Assembly: GCA_027886175.1 (NCBI GenBank)
Contig: JAJNNQ010000024.1
Location: 5,502,001-5,566,000 of the forward strand
Direction: 5' to 3'
Source: Phylloscopus collybita
Lineage: Eukaryota > Chordata > Aves > Passeriformes > Phylloscopidae
DNA: 64,000 bases
Of the stretch, positions 12,549 through 21,950 are shown piece by piece. The notes beneath the pieces are model-generated. The model was not told the origin of the DNA and made no database searches. It saw only the letters and a program-made list of their open reading frames with translations. The position numbers were made by a program, and so were the translations under genes. Within the stretch, counting starts at the first letter, position 1, and each line of letters opens with the position of its first letter.

Positions 12549-14370
12549 AGAAAATAATCCAGTACCAATTAAAAATAAACTGTTTGGAAAGGGGGCTGGG
12601 GGAGAAAGGAAACTGCTGAGAACCACCTTCTCCTTTATTGGTTCATCTCCTAGGGACTTGGAAGAGTGATTAATGCTTGAAATAACTGTTCTTAACCAAT
12701 GGTGAGCCAAAAAGGTGGGATGAGGGTGGGTGTGGCGGCTAAGGCTGTTGTCCTGAAGTGAAACAAAGGGGAAGGAATGTGTCTGGGGTATGACAGAAAT
12801 ACAAGAGAGTGACACTGACTCTTTCCATTAGGCTGAAGTCCCTAGGGAGGAAAAGCAAGGACAGTTTCCCTCCTTTCCTTCCTCCAGTGCCTGCATGCCA
12901 TACCACAGCCATGGAGTCTTTATTAGCATACTGATTAAAGCCACGGGCAATCCAGGCTCCAGGGGAAAGTCTGATGCGATAGCAGGATGCCTATCTCAGA
13001 TGTGATAGTGCAGAAAGCATTGCTGTGGTGGGAGTTCCTCCCATTTGAAGTTGTTTGTGCCCATTCTCTCCCTGGGCACCATCACTCATCACTTGTGCCG
13101 ACAGGCATCCGAGGCCCTAGTGCCCAAGGGAAGCTGAAAGCAAAGTGTGATGCAAAGCAAGGAGCTCATGCCTTGGTGAGAGGGAGAAGGCAACATTGCT
13201 TCCCAACAAACACAGGATGTGTGGGATGTGTTTCCAGGGTGTGGATGGGCACAGGTCCCATGGCAGCCTTCAGCTCTCCATGCCTGTAGTGCCACACTTT
13301 TGTCGTGCCACTTGTACCCGTGCACGCTGCAAGTTTTGTTTAAGAGATTTGCAGCTTGTCAGCAGCAAGGCAGCATTGCATTTCTCTTTTCAGAGGGGAG
13401 CAGCTGTGAGAGGAGAGGTGAAGGAGAGGAGAGCCTCCTTGGTGGTGGCAGAGCTGCTGGGAGGAGTGGTGTGTTCAGCTGGGTGGGAGCTGCCCCCCCT
13501 CCCCTCTGTCTGCTCCAGGGCACACCAAGCACCAGTGTCACAGGAGGGCACCTGGAATGCCCTGGCTCAGGGCTCGGTGACAGGCACAGCGTGAGCACAC
13601 ACTGCAGCGGAGGCTCTGCCTTGTGATTGTACAGGGAGAGAGGAATTGGGAATCTCTGTGTCTCTCCTTACAGGAACCTAGAGCTAATGATTCTGCTGTA
13701 TCATCCTCAACACTTAGTGGGACTGCTTAGCTACAGCATGGAAACTGCACTTGGGCTTGGGAAGCCAAGAGAGACAATGGGCCTGTGGCTTGTCCTAGGC
13801 TGTGCAGTTTGTGGTGGACTTGGAGCCAGATCGCCTGGCTGTGGGAGCAGAGCTTGCTCCCTGCTGATCCCTTCCAGTCTGGTGTTCTTTCTCCTTTTCC
13901 AGTTGTGCCTGCACTTCCTCCCCTAGCTATTGCATGTCTCTGGGGTACATCTCACTGAGATGGCTGGCATGTGACAGCAGTGAGGTCTCATTTAATTCAC
14001 TTTTTCAGAAGCGGTTTTCTCTGGAACTGGTCAACAGCTCATTGCCCTGAGGTGCAAGGGGTATGATTTCACCATGAGAAAAGCCACTGAGTTTGGGTGT
14101 AGTCTTCTTACTAAGTCCAATGCCTTTGGCCACTATAAATTAAAAAGTCTTTTGAAGGTCTGACTGTGAAAAAGCAGTCTCTCTTGCTGAGGGACAGGAT
14201 CCGGGGGCAGACAGGGGTTGAAAGGAGAGATTTGGTAGCGTATCTAAATGTCTTAAGGGCAAATGGGACCCAAGCAAGAGGGGACTCTCTGGTCCATCGC
14301 GAATCCGGTGAGTTTCTTTCCTGTGTTCATGACCCACCTCTCTTCATCCTTCTCCATTCCCCCCTGACAG

Positions 14371-14781
14371 TGACCAAGCTGCAGGTGAGCAAGTCGAAGC
14401 GGAGCATCACCCTGGTGGAGAACCGGCCCATCCCCCTGAACTGCTCGGTGAAATCCCAGACCAGCCCCGACTCCCACTTTGCCGTGCTGTGGTACGTGCA
14501 CAAGCCCTCGGATGCCGATGGAAAGCTCATCCTGAAGACCACGCACAGCTCGGCCTTCGAGTACGGCACCTACGCCGAGGAGGAGGGGCTGCGGGGCCGG
14601 CTGCAGTTCGAGCGCTCGGCCTCGGGCGGGCTCTTCAGCCTGACGGTGCAGCGGGCAGAGGTGCGGGACAGCGGCAGCTACTACTGCCACGTGGAGGAGT
14701 GGCTGCTCAGCCCCAACCACGCCTGGTACAAGCTGGCAGAGGAGGTGTCAGGCCGCACAGAGGTCACCGTCAAGCAGCCAG
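14371..14781 (+). CDS. IGSF3: IGSF3, internal exon: Ig V-type domain (third from last)
   Basis: This 411-bp exon encodes one complete Ig V-type domain of IGSF3 (EWI-3), a type I cell-surface glycoprotein of the EWI family. The acceptor is CCCCTGACAG and the donor is G|GTGGGG; both introns are phase 1, so the exon is a whole-domain, in-frame unit. The domain opens TKLQVSKSKRSITLVEN, has the first Ig cysteine in LNCSV (also an N-glycosylation sequon), the core tryptophan in VLWYVH, and the second cysteine in DSGSYYCHVEEWL. EEWL is the EWI-family signature position, Leu replacing Ile. The exon is much more GC-rich than its introns. The gene call rests mainly on the terminal exon tail and on the acidic insert in the last Ig exon. 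An open frame continues leftwards to 14166 but lies before the acceptor and is intronic. Confidence 0.93.
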
Positions 14782-16384
14782 GTGGGGTCCTCTTGGCGCT
14801 GGCGCCTGTGCACGGCCCGTGAGATTGCCACCTTGCGTCCTCGTGCCTGCACATCCCTGTGTGGAAGGAGGGTTTGCCCTCCTTTGATGTGACTCTTGTC
14901 CCTCTAGGCTGAGCTTGTGTGCCTTTCAGTGTCCCCCACATGAAGGTTGTTCATCCCACCTCATCTATAGGGCCACTGCATCCAGCCAGGTTTCATTATC
15001 CTTGAGAACATGATGTAGCAAGAGTGTCAGCTAGTGATTTACTGAGAGAGAACCCCTGTGTGCCTGCCTGGGAAAGCATTTTTATGTCTTGCACACAGTT
15101 TAATTTTACTCTGTGCCTGCATCCTGGCAGGCACAGGGAGCCTTGTCTCTGTTCCCTTTGCACATGAGATGGGAATAATGTTTAATAAAGTGGGGAGCTG
15201 GCTGCCGGGAAAGGAAGAATCTGTTCTGTGGGTGTTTCCTGTGGCAGTGGATGACACTGATAAAGGTGAGCTGGTGGAGGGGCTAAATATAGCCCCCACA
15301 AGCTGGGACAAAGGGCAAAAGGGAGGCAAATACTGTCCAGAGCATTTCATGAGGAAGCCTGCCTTGGCCTTGCTTGCTCTTTTATCTTCCAGACACTTGC
15401 CTGTGTCTGGAAGATAAAATCCCTCAGGCAGAATGGATGCAGTTGGATATTAGGCCGGAGTAGGGTGTTTAGTGCATTTTCTCTGTCTGGGTTTGGCTGG
15501 CTAGACACAAGCTCTGTGGACAAGAGAGGGATATTGGATGTAGTCCCCAGTTCAGCCTGGTCACACACCGCAGGAAGCACAGCAGGCCGTGGCTTGCAGC
15601 CAGTGCCATCTCCTCATTCCTGTCTGCAAAGTCCCAAGATGGCAGAGGGGTGCTTATGGACAGGGGAGCTGTGACTGCCCCCTCCTTTGCATCGCCCTCC
15701 TCTCTCTGGGAAGTACAGTGCTTATTGCTTGCTGCAGCAGGGAAGTCCAGACTGGCCCTGGAAAGAATCGTGAGGGATTTAGGAGAGTTTGACACGTCAT
15801 TTTGCATAGAAGAGCTGACTCCAGTCACCCTCCCGTGTATCAATGAAGTTGTGGAGCAAAAGCCAGGGACATTCCCAAGGCAGCAAAACACTGCGTGTGA
15901 CTGCCCTCATGCCACTTCTTGTTTTGCGGAGGGGGTTTCCTACAATCAGCAGTCTGTTCTCCACCGTGCTGGTTTTTTCCTTTTTCCACAACAGGGGGCC
16001 TTACTGATTGGGGTTTGATCAGGCTAATGCCTCGTCCTAGGAGGAGAACAAGAGAAGTGAGGTGTGATGTCCCTTTGTTAGGTCTCTGTGCACTTAGGGC
16101 CTCCCAGGTCCTGCTGGGAGATTGTGGGTTTCCAGTTCCCTGCACTGAATGGATGATTGTTGGTGGCTAGCCTGAGATTTTCAGAAGACCCTAAAAAACA
16201 CAAGCCTTAGTTTCTTCTCCTCCTTTATTTTTTTGTCCAGTCCTTTCTTCGTCATTTTTCCCTCTATTTCTTTATTTCTTTCATCTCACCCCAGGATTGT
16301 GGCCATGCAGGAAGGGCTTGTGGGGACACAAAGGACCCTTGCAGCCCTCGGTCTCATCACATTTCTAACGTGCTTTTCCCACAG
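14782..16384 (+). other. IGSF3: IGSF3 intron between Ig exons
   Basis: This 1.6-kb phase-1 intron runs from a GTGGGG donor to a TTTTCCCACAG acceptor. It contains a perfect 17-bp inverted repeat at 15380-15419 (listed separately) and a pyrimidine-rich stretch near 16210-16290. No exon or recognised transposon is visible. Confidence 0.85.
15380..15419. repeat. Perfect 17-bp inverted repeat with a 6-nt loop
   Basis: The left arm TTTTATCTTCCAGACAC (15380-15396) is exactly complementary to the right arm GTGTCTGGAAGATAAAA (15403-15419), with loop TTGCCT. The transcript would form a stable 40-nt hairpin within the intron. The stem does not extend cleanly; after a mismatch only a weak outer GCC/GGC pairing is possible. 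It is therefore short for a canonical pre-miRNA. Confidence 0.9.
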
Positions 16385-16792
16385 ATAACCGCCTGCAGGT
16401 CAACCAGACCCACAAAAACATCACGGTGCTGGAGAACGAGTGGGTGACCCTGGAGTGCCTGGTGAGCAACCGGACCAGCCCCTCATCCCAGCTGCTGGTG
16501 GAGTGGTCCGTGTGGCGGCCAGGCCGCGCTGAGAAGGAGCTGGTGGCCTGGCTGAGCCGGCAGAGCACGCTGCACTACGGGGACCCGGCGGCGCTGGGCG
16601 AGCTGCGGAGCCGGCTGCACCTGGAGAGCCCGGCCCCGGGGCTCTTCCTGCTCTCCATCCAGAACTCCACCGTGCGGGACAGCGGGGCCTACAGCTGCCG
16701 CGTGGAGGAGTGGCTGCTCGACCCCGGCGACCGCTGGTACAAGCGGGCAGAGGACATCTCGGGGCTGATCACCCTCACGGTCAAGCAGCCAG
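16385..16792 (+). CDS. IGSF3: IGSF3, internal exon: Ig V-type domain (second from last)
   Basis: This 408-bp, phase 1-1 exon (acceptor TTTTCCCACAG, donor G|GTGAGT) encodes the next Ig V-type domain. It opens DNRLQVNQTHKNITVLEN and has the first cysteine in LECLV, the core tryptophan in VEWSVW and the second cysteine in DSGAYSCRVEEWLLD. The WYKRAEDISG segment after the F-strand matches the equivalent region of the neighbouring Ig exons. Four N-glycosylation sequons are visible (NQT, NIT, NRT, NST). Like its neighbours it is very GC-rich at third positions. Because the exon length is a multiple of three and both introns are phase 1, skipping it would keep the frame. Confidence 0.93.
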
Positions 16793-19700
16793 GTGAGTGG
16801 GATCTTGGTGCCATCTGCCTCCAGCAGCCTCCTGCCCTTTTGGGGAAACACCAGTCAGCCAGCAACAGTGGGTCCGGGCACAGGGCAGGACCACAGGGCT
16901 GACTCCTTTTTCCACGTCTTCTTGATTGTGCTCTTGCTTCTCTGGAAAGAGCGTAGAGCAAGTTCTGCACATACAACTAGATGGGCTTGCCATTTTGTTA
17001 CTTCATCTAGGGTTTTTTTTTCAGCACTTTTGGCAGATTAAATACAGTAGGCTCCTGATCTTACTCATGTTTTGATTGAAAATAGGATGGAAGAAGCTAC
17101 CTGTGCTTTCCTGTGTGCCCCAGGGGCAAGGTCCTTTCCTGAGGAGAGGGCAGTGGGAGGCACACTGCTGAGTCTTACTGAGCTTGCTGTCAGCCAGCAC
17201 CCCCAGATCCCTTTCTGCAGGGCTGCTCTCTAGCTGCTCCTCTCCCAGTTCTGCTTGTGTATGGTGTTACCTGGACCTAGGTGTAAAATCCAGGCATTTC
17301 AACTTGTTAAATTCCATCCCGTTAATTAAAACTTCAGAGCTCCAGTCTATCTAGATGGCTTTGTAAGGCCTCTTGTCCCTCAAGAGAGTCAGGAGCACCT
17401 CCCAGTTTGGTATTGTCAGCAAATTTGCTAATGGTGCATTTACCTCTTGTATCCAGATCTTTGATAAATAAATTGAGCAGCACTGGTCCTAAAACTGAAC
17501 CCTGAGAAACACCACTGGTGACCAGTTACCAGCCAGAAGTAGTCCCATTCACTGTATCACTTTGAACTCTGCCCTTCAGCAAGTTCTTCACCCAGTGCAC
17601 CATGAACTCCTCCATCCCACAGCTGGAAGGATGTGAGGGACAATATGAAAAGCCTTACTGAAGTTGGAAAACTGCATCCACTGCCTTCCCTTCATCCTCT
17701 GACAGAGCAGGTGGCACAAGAATATTTAATTATTTAACCAGACTTCCCCTTTGTGAAGCCATGTTGGCTGTGTCTGATGACTGTGTTGTTCTTTGAATGC
17801 CTTTCAGTAGTACCCTGGATAATCTTCTCCATAATTTTTTCCAGGAACAGAGGTCAGACTAACAGGTCTGTAGTTTCCTGGGCATTCCCTCATGTCCTTC
17901 TTGTAAATTGGAATATATGCTGGCCAGCTTCCAGCCAAAAAGCTCTTCCCCAGACTCCCAGGGTCCTTGGATGATATTCAGGAGGGGTCCTGCTGTAACT
18001 GATGAATCCCATCAGGCCCCATGGACTTGTGGACACTTGGCTGATACAGCTGATCCCTCACAATTTCAGACTCTGCAGATGGAGAAGTTATTGTTCCTGC
18101 ACTTGTGGGCCTCTCACTCATGGTCTATCAGTATTATTAAAGACTGAGGCAAAAAACCATGGAATGCCTCTGCTTTTTCTTCATCCCTATTAAAGAGGTA
18201 ACTATCTTCAATAGGTGTCAGTACAGCATTTTCTTCAGACATCTTCTTGCTGTTAACAGCCTGTAAAAAGTGCTGACACAACACTGACCAATTTCAACTC
18301 TAATTGAGCCTTTGACATTTGTGTCTTCTCCCTGCATATATGAGCTACAGTTCTGCCATCTTCCTGCAGAGCCTCACTTGCAGAGGTGATGCAATTTCTT
18401 TCTCCTCTTGAGCTCCACAAGGAGTTGCTGTTCAGCCAGCGTTACTTGACTTAGGACACAGTGGAGTTGCCTGCTCCTGTGCTCCTAAAAGGTGGCTCTT
18501 AAGACTGACCAGCGTTGGTGGACTCCTAAACCCTCAAAAGCAGATTCCCAGAGTACTCTGCTAAGTTTTTTAACAACAGATAAGATGCAAAGGCAGTTCA
18601 CCTTGGAAAATACAGATTCCCTAGTTTTTGAGGCATATGACTCAAGATGAAATGTCTGTCTTAAAGGCTGTAGGAACAAATAACAGCACAGTCCTCCTTC
18701 ACTGAATACTCTTCAGCTTCTAAAGCAACCACTCTCTGCGTGATCTGCAGTGCTTCATGCCTGCCCATTCCAGCAAAATGTCAGCCTTGTAACTGTGCAG
18801 CAGAGCTGGCAAAAGCTTGAGGTTCTGGAAAGATTTTAGTGGGTCATTCCTAGCAGAGATTTGTGCTGTGGAGGAGGAGCATTTTTAGGGGACAGCAGAG
18901 CTCTTACCTGCCATGTCTTTGCTTGGGAAGTTTTGCTGGCCAACATGGCTTGAGCAGAGACACCTCCCCAGGCAATCCCTGTGCCGTGCTGGGTTGTCAG
19001 TACAGCTCTCCATCCAGTGTGATAATTGCCAGCCCTGATGGAGGGGATGATGAGCTGCAGGAAAAATCTCTGAGGCTCCTCTTGAATTGCAGAAGAATGT
19101 GGAGTGGAAGGAAGAGAGGGAGTTGGGAGTGCGCTAATTGAAGATTTTTTTTTTTTCTAAAAGTGCTTTGTTGTTGTTTGTTTTTGTTTCATAGCAGTCA
19201 GTACTTAACAAAATGACTAATCGTGCTTCTGATTCATGTCTCATTAGCAAGGATCTCCAGCTTCATCTGTCAGGGCTATAATCATCAGCAAGGGGGGGAA
19301 AAGCCCCTCAGCACCTTCAGACATCAGTTCTCCTCTTTCTGCTTAACCTGTTAAAGGTGAGGGAGGCTTTGTGTTAGTTTTTGAGAAGCCATTTCCTTTC
19401 CTTCTTCATTTTTTACCTCAGTAGTCCCCAAAATCTCATGACATAACTCATTCCTGTTTCTGCTCAGGAGTCCTCTTTGGGAAGATGTGAACTGCAAATA
19501 CTCCTATTGCTTATGGCCTGAAGAGCTCTGGCCTTAATGAAGGTTTTCCTCACGGGACCATTTAAAAAGTGTTGGGCAGGTGCTGTAATGAGAAGCCCAC
19601 TGGGCACAGCAGCCCTGTGGCTGAGAGCTGAGGGACAGCAGCCCCCTCCTGCAGGGACACTCAGGGTCTGCACAAGGGAGAGCTTGCCCAGCTCTCCTCA

Positions 19701-20530
19701 CTGGAGGAGAAAATGCCTCTCTCTTCGGTGAGCTATCGACCTGCCCTTCCTGCTCAGCTCCTGCTTTGGAAAGGGCTTTTTAATCTTTAAATGAATGCTC
19801 AGATCCAGACTGATTGTGATCCCTGGAGTATGTGCTCCCTGGCAAGATGACTAAACCAAATGTTAATTGCTCTTGAAGTCAGCCTTTAATCAACTCACCG
19901 TGGGTTCTGGCCACTGTGGCTCAGTCAGGTAAAAACATCTCTTTAGCCTTGCAGCAAGCACTAGAGGAAAATAAATGAGAGGAAGACTTTTGGAGCATCC
20001 TTGCTGCATCAGTGGTGAGACCGTCTCCACAGAGGAACCTCTTACCTAAATGACTTTCCAAACTGCTGGAAAAGGTCTTCTTCTCTTCTGTCATAATGAT
20101 TTTCAAGTCTTTTGGGCACTCTCAAAGAAACAAAAAGCAGGGAGTGCAATTTTCTGTGCAGCAGTAGCTGGTGAGGAGTAGCACATTGCTTCTCAGCATG
20201 TGCACAAAACCTTGGTATCCTGACACGTAACATGTCTGGATGAGCTGCAACATCTTCCTACTCTCATCCTTTAGTTGGGGTGAGGGCGGGCAGGGGTAGG
20301 ATGGTGCTTGCAGCCAGCGCCTGTTTGACCCCGTGCCAGATGGTGGGTGGTGAGGTGAGGATGCTGTGCCTGCAGGGTTGACCTTGGAGGAACCTGTGAG
20401 TCTTGGCAGGCTGCACTGAGCTTTGGATTTGCTTAGATCGTGCCCAGCATCAGAGTCATGACAGCTTGTGTTGAGATAGGATGGTTTTGATGATAGGTCA
20501 GTGCTCACCTCTTGATTTTTGTCACCTCAG
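16793..20530 (+). other. IGSF3: IGSF3 intron between Ig exons
   Basis: This 3.7-kb phase-1 intron runs from GTGAGTGG to a GTCACCTCAG acceptor. Roughly a third of it is an old retroelement fragment (about 17125-18480). The remainder has a T-rich run near 19146-19156 and otherwise unremarkable sequence. No coding exon was seen. Confidence 0.85.
17125..18480 (-). mobile_element. Degraded CR1-type LINE sequence, minus orientation
   Basis: The stretch contains phrases recognisable from common avian interspersed repeats: CAGCACCCCCAGATCCCTTT, TATTGTCAGCAAATTTGCTA, GAGCAGCACTGGTCC, GAAGCCATGTTGGCTGTG, GGTCTGTAGTTTCCTGGGC and CATCAGGCCCCATGGACTTG. These normally appear in this order on the strand opposite the element's coding strand. 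I assign it to a CR1-like LINE by memory of the pattern; the exact subfamily and ends are uncertain. The frame is riddled with stops, so it is an inactive relic. Confidence 0.65.
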
Positions 20531-20965
20531 ATCCCACCTTGCAGGTGGACACGGCCACCGCCAACCTCACTGTGCAGGAGAAGGAGTCCTTCCCACTGGA
20601 CTGCAGCATCCTGTCCCGCTCCAGCCCGGAGTCCCACTTTGCAGTGACATGGTACAGCCTGCGGGCCAAGGAGGCGGGCGACCACGCGCAGGAGGGGGCG
20701 GAGGAGGAGGAGGAAGAGAGGGAAGCGGTGCTGAGTGTGGGCCCTGATGCCATCTTCAGCCCCGAGGCTGGTCGCTGGGAGGGCCGCCTGCGCTTCCAGA
20801 GGCTGTCGGCGGTGCTTTTCCGGCTGACGGTGCTGCAGGCCGGCGGTGCCGACACCGGCAACTACTCGTGCCGAGTGGAGGAGTGGCTGGTGGATCCCAA
20901 CGGTGTCTGGTACCGGCTGGCCGAGGAGGAGTCGGGGATGGTGGCTGTGCACGTGCAGGATGCAG
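20531..20965 (+). CDS. IGSF3: IGSF3, internal exon: last Ig V-type domain with acidic insert
   Basis: This 435-bp, phase 1-1 exon (acceptor CACCTCAG, donor G|GTGAGA) encodes the membrane-proximal Ig V-type domain. It opens DPTLQVDTATANLTVQEKE, with the first cysteine in LDCSIL, the core tryptophan in VTWYSL and the second cysteine in TGNYSCRVEEWLVD. Sequons NLT and NYS are present. It is about nine residues longer than the neighbouring Ig exons because of an acidic insert (EEEEEERE) between the C and D strands. Human IGSF3 also has a Glu/Asp-rich insert at this point, which I recall as longer; this is one of the best arguments for IGSF3 rather than PTGFRN, CD101 or IGSF8. The insert is encoded by a GAG/GAA repeat that may slip in length between species. 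Confidence 0.93.
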
Positions 20966-21699
20966 GTGAGAAGAGGTGATGGCTGTCTGGGACCATGGCC
21001 CCGGCATCCCCTGCATCTTTGGTTCAACCAAGATGAAAAGACCAAGGAGTGAGTGGGACTGGGGCAAGTCTGTGGTGCTGGTACTTTTCCAGTCAGCTCA
21101 GTGGTTCTTGCCAGTTCTTGCTCTGCCTTGAGTATGGACACTGCATTTAGCCCTGTGCTGGGGCTGCACCCACAGCCTTTACCACCTGGTGTGTCTGGAG
21201 TCAGTGGGGACAGACCTTGCCACCCACTGGGATTTAACCCTCCCCTTTGGGGGAAGTTGGATTAGCTCTGCACAAGAGCATAGGCTGTGGCACACGGGTC
21301 TCCTCACATCAACTCTTGAAGCTGTTGCATGGTTTAGAGGTAACTGAGATCATGAGGGCCCTTTTTGTGGGCCCTTAAGGGAGATAGAGATCCTGAGGTG
21401 CTGCTGCCTTTGTGTAACACCACTGAGAGAATACAAGCTTTGTAAATCTCCCTGGTTTATAAGATACTGTAAAATCTCTACCAGGGAGGACTCTGTCACT
21501 CATTAAACTCTTGGGGGGATTAAGTTGAAACATGCCTTGTTACACGTTACTTCTCTTCTAACACTGTTATTTTTCCCAGAGCCCCACCTTCTGCTTTGAC
21601 ATAGAATAATGAGCATCTGGCTTCCTATGTTTCTGAGGAAGTTTGCATGCAGTGATTACAGAGAAACCATGAAATGTGACCATCTGTGTTTCTTTCCAG
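20966..21699 (+). other. IGSF3: IGSF3 intron before the terminal exon
   Basis: A 734-bp phase-1 intron from GTGAGAAG to TTTCTTTCCAG. No repeats or other features are evident. Confidence 0.9.
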
Positions 21700-21950
21700 G
21701 CTCCACGCTGCAGTCTGTCATCTGCTCCAATGATGCCCTCTTCTACTTTGTGTTCTTCTACCCCTTCCCCATCTTCGGCATCTTGATCATCACCATCCTC
21801 CTGGTGCGGTTCAAGAGCCGAAACTCCAGCAAGAACTCAGAGGGCAAGAATGGGGTTCCCTTGCTGTGGATCAAAGAGCCTCACCTCAACTACTCTCCCA
21901 CTTGCCTAGAGCCACCAGTGCTCAGCATCCACCCGGGAACCATAGACTAA
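21700..21950 (+). CDS. IGSF3: IGSF3, terminal coding exon: transmembrane span and cytoplasmic tail
   Basis: The exon starts after TTTCTTTCCAG in phase 1 and ends at TAA (21948-21950). It encodes a short juxtamembrane stretch (GSTLQSVICSND), a hydrophobic membrane span (ALFYFVFFYPFPIFGILII and onward to LLV), then a basic stop-transfer RFKSRNSSK and a tail of about 45 residues ending LSIHPGTID. The juxtamembrane cysteine, the span and the tail closely match human IGSF3 as I recall it (tail with KNGVPLLWIKEPHLNYSP) and do not resemble the short PTGFRN tail. A cysteine-containing membrane border fits the palmitoylation seen in tetraspanin-associated EWI proteins, but that is inference. Confidence 0.95.

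Larger units (their letters stand above)
1..14370 (+). other. IGSF3: IGSF3 intron (upstream of the first Ig exon in the window)
   Basis: No Ig exon, and no other exon with both splice signals and a recognisable domain, is visible here. The open frames are short, lack homologous motifs and are not GC-biased like the downstream Ig exons. Human IGSF3 has eight Ig V-type domains and only three are encoded further right, so earlier exons must lie left of the window and this stretch is inferred to be one long intron. It holds a duplicated 86-bp element, a pair of X-box-like motifs and several AT-rich homeodomain-type clusters, listed separately. I cannot exclude a short non-coding gene inside it. 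Confidence 0.7.

Noticed and set aside
14166..14370. In-frame extension upstream of the first Ig exon
   Set aside because: A good acceptor (CCCCTGACAG) and the shared phase-1 boundary place the exon start at 14371; the upstream peptide has no Ig character.
14371..21950. Assignment to PTGFRN, CD101 or IGSF8
   Set aside because: The cytoplasmic tail and the acidic insert in the last Ig domain fit IGSF3; PTGFRN has a much shorter tail.
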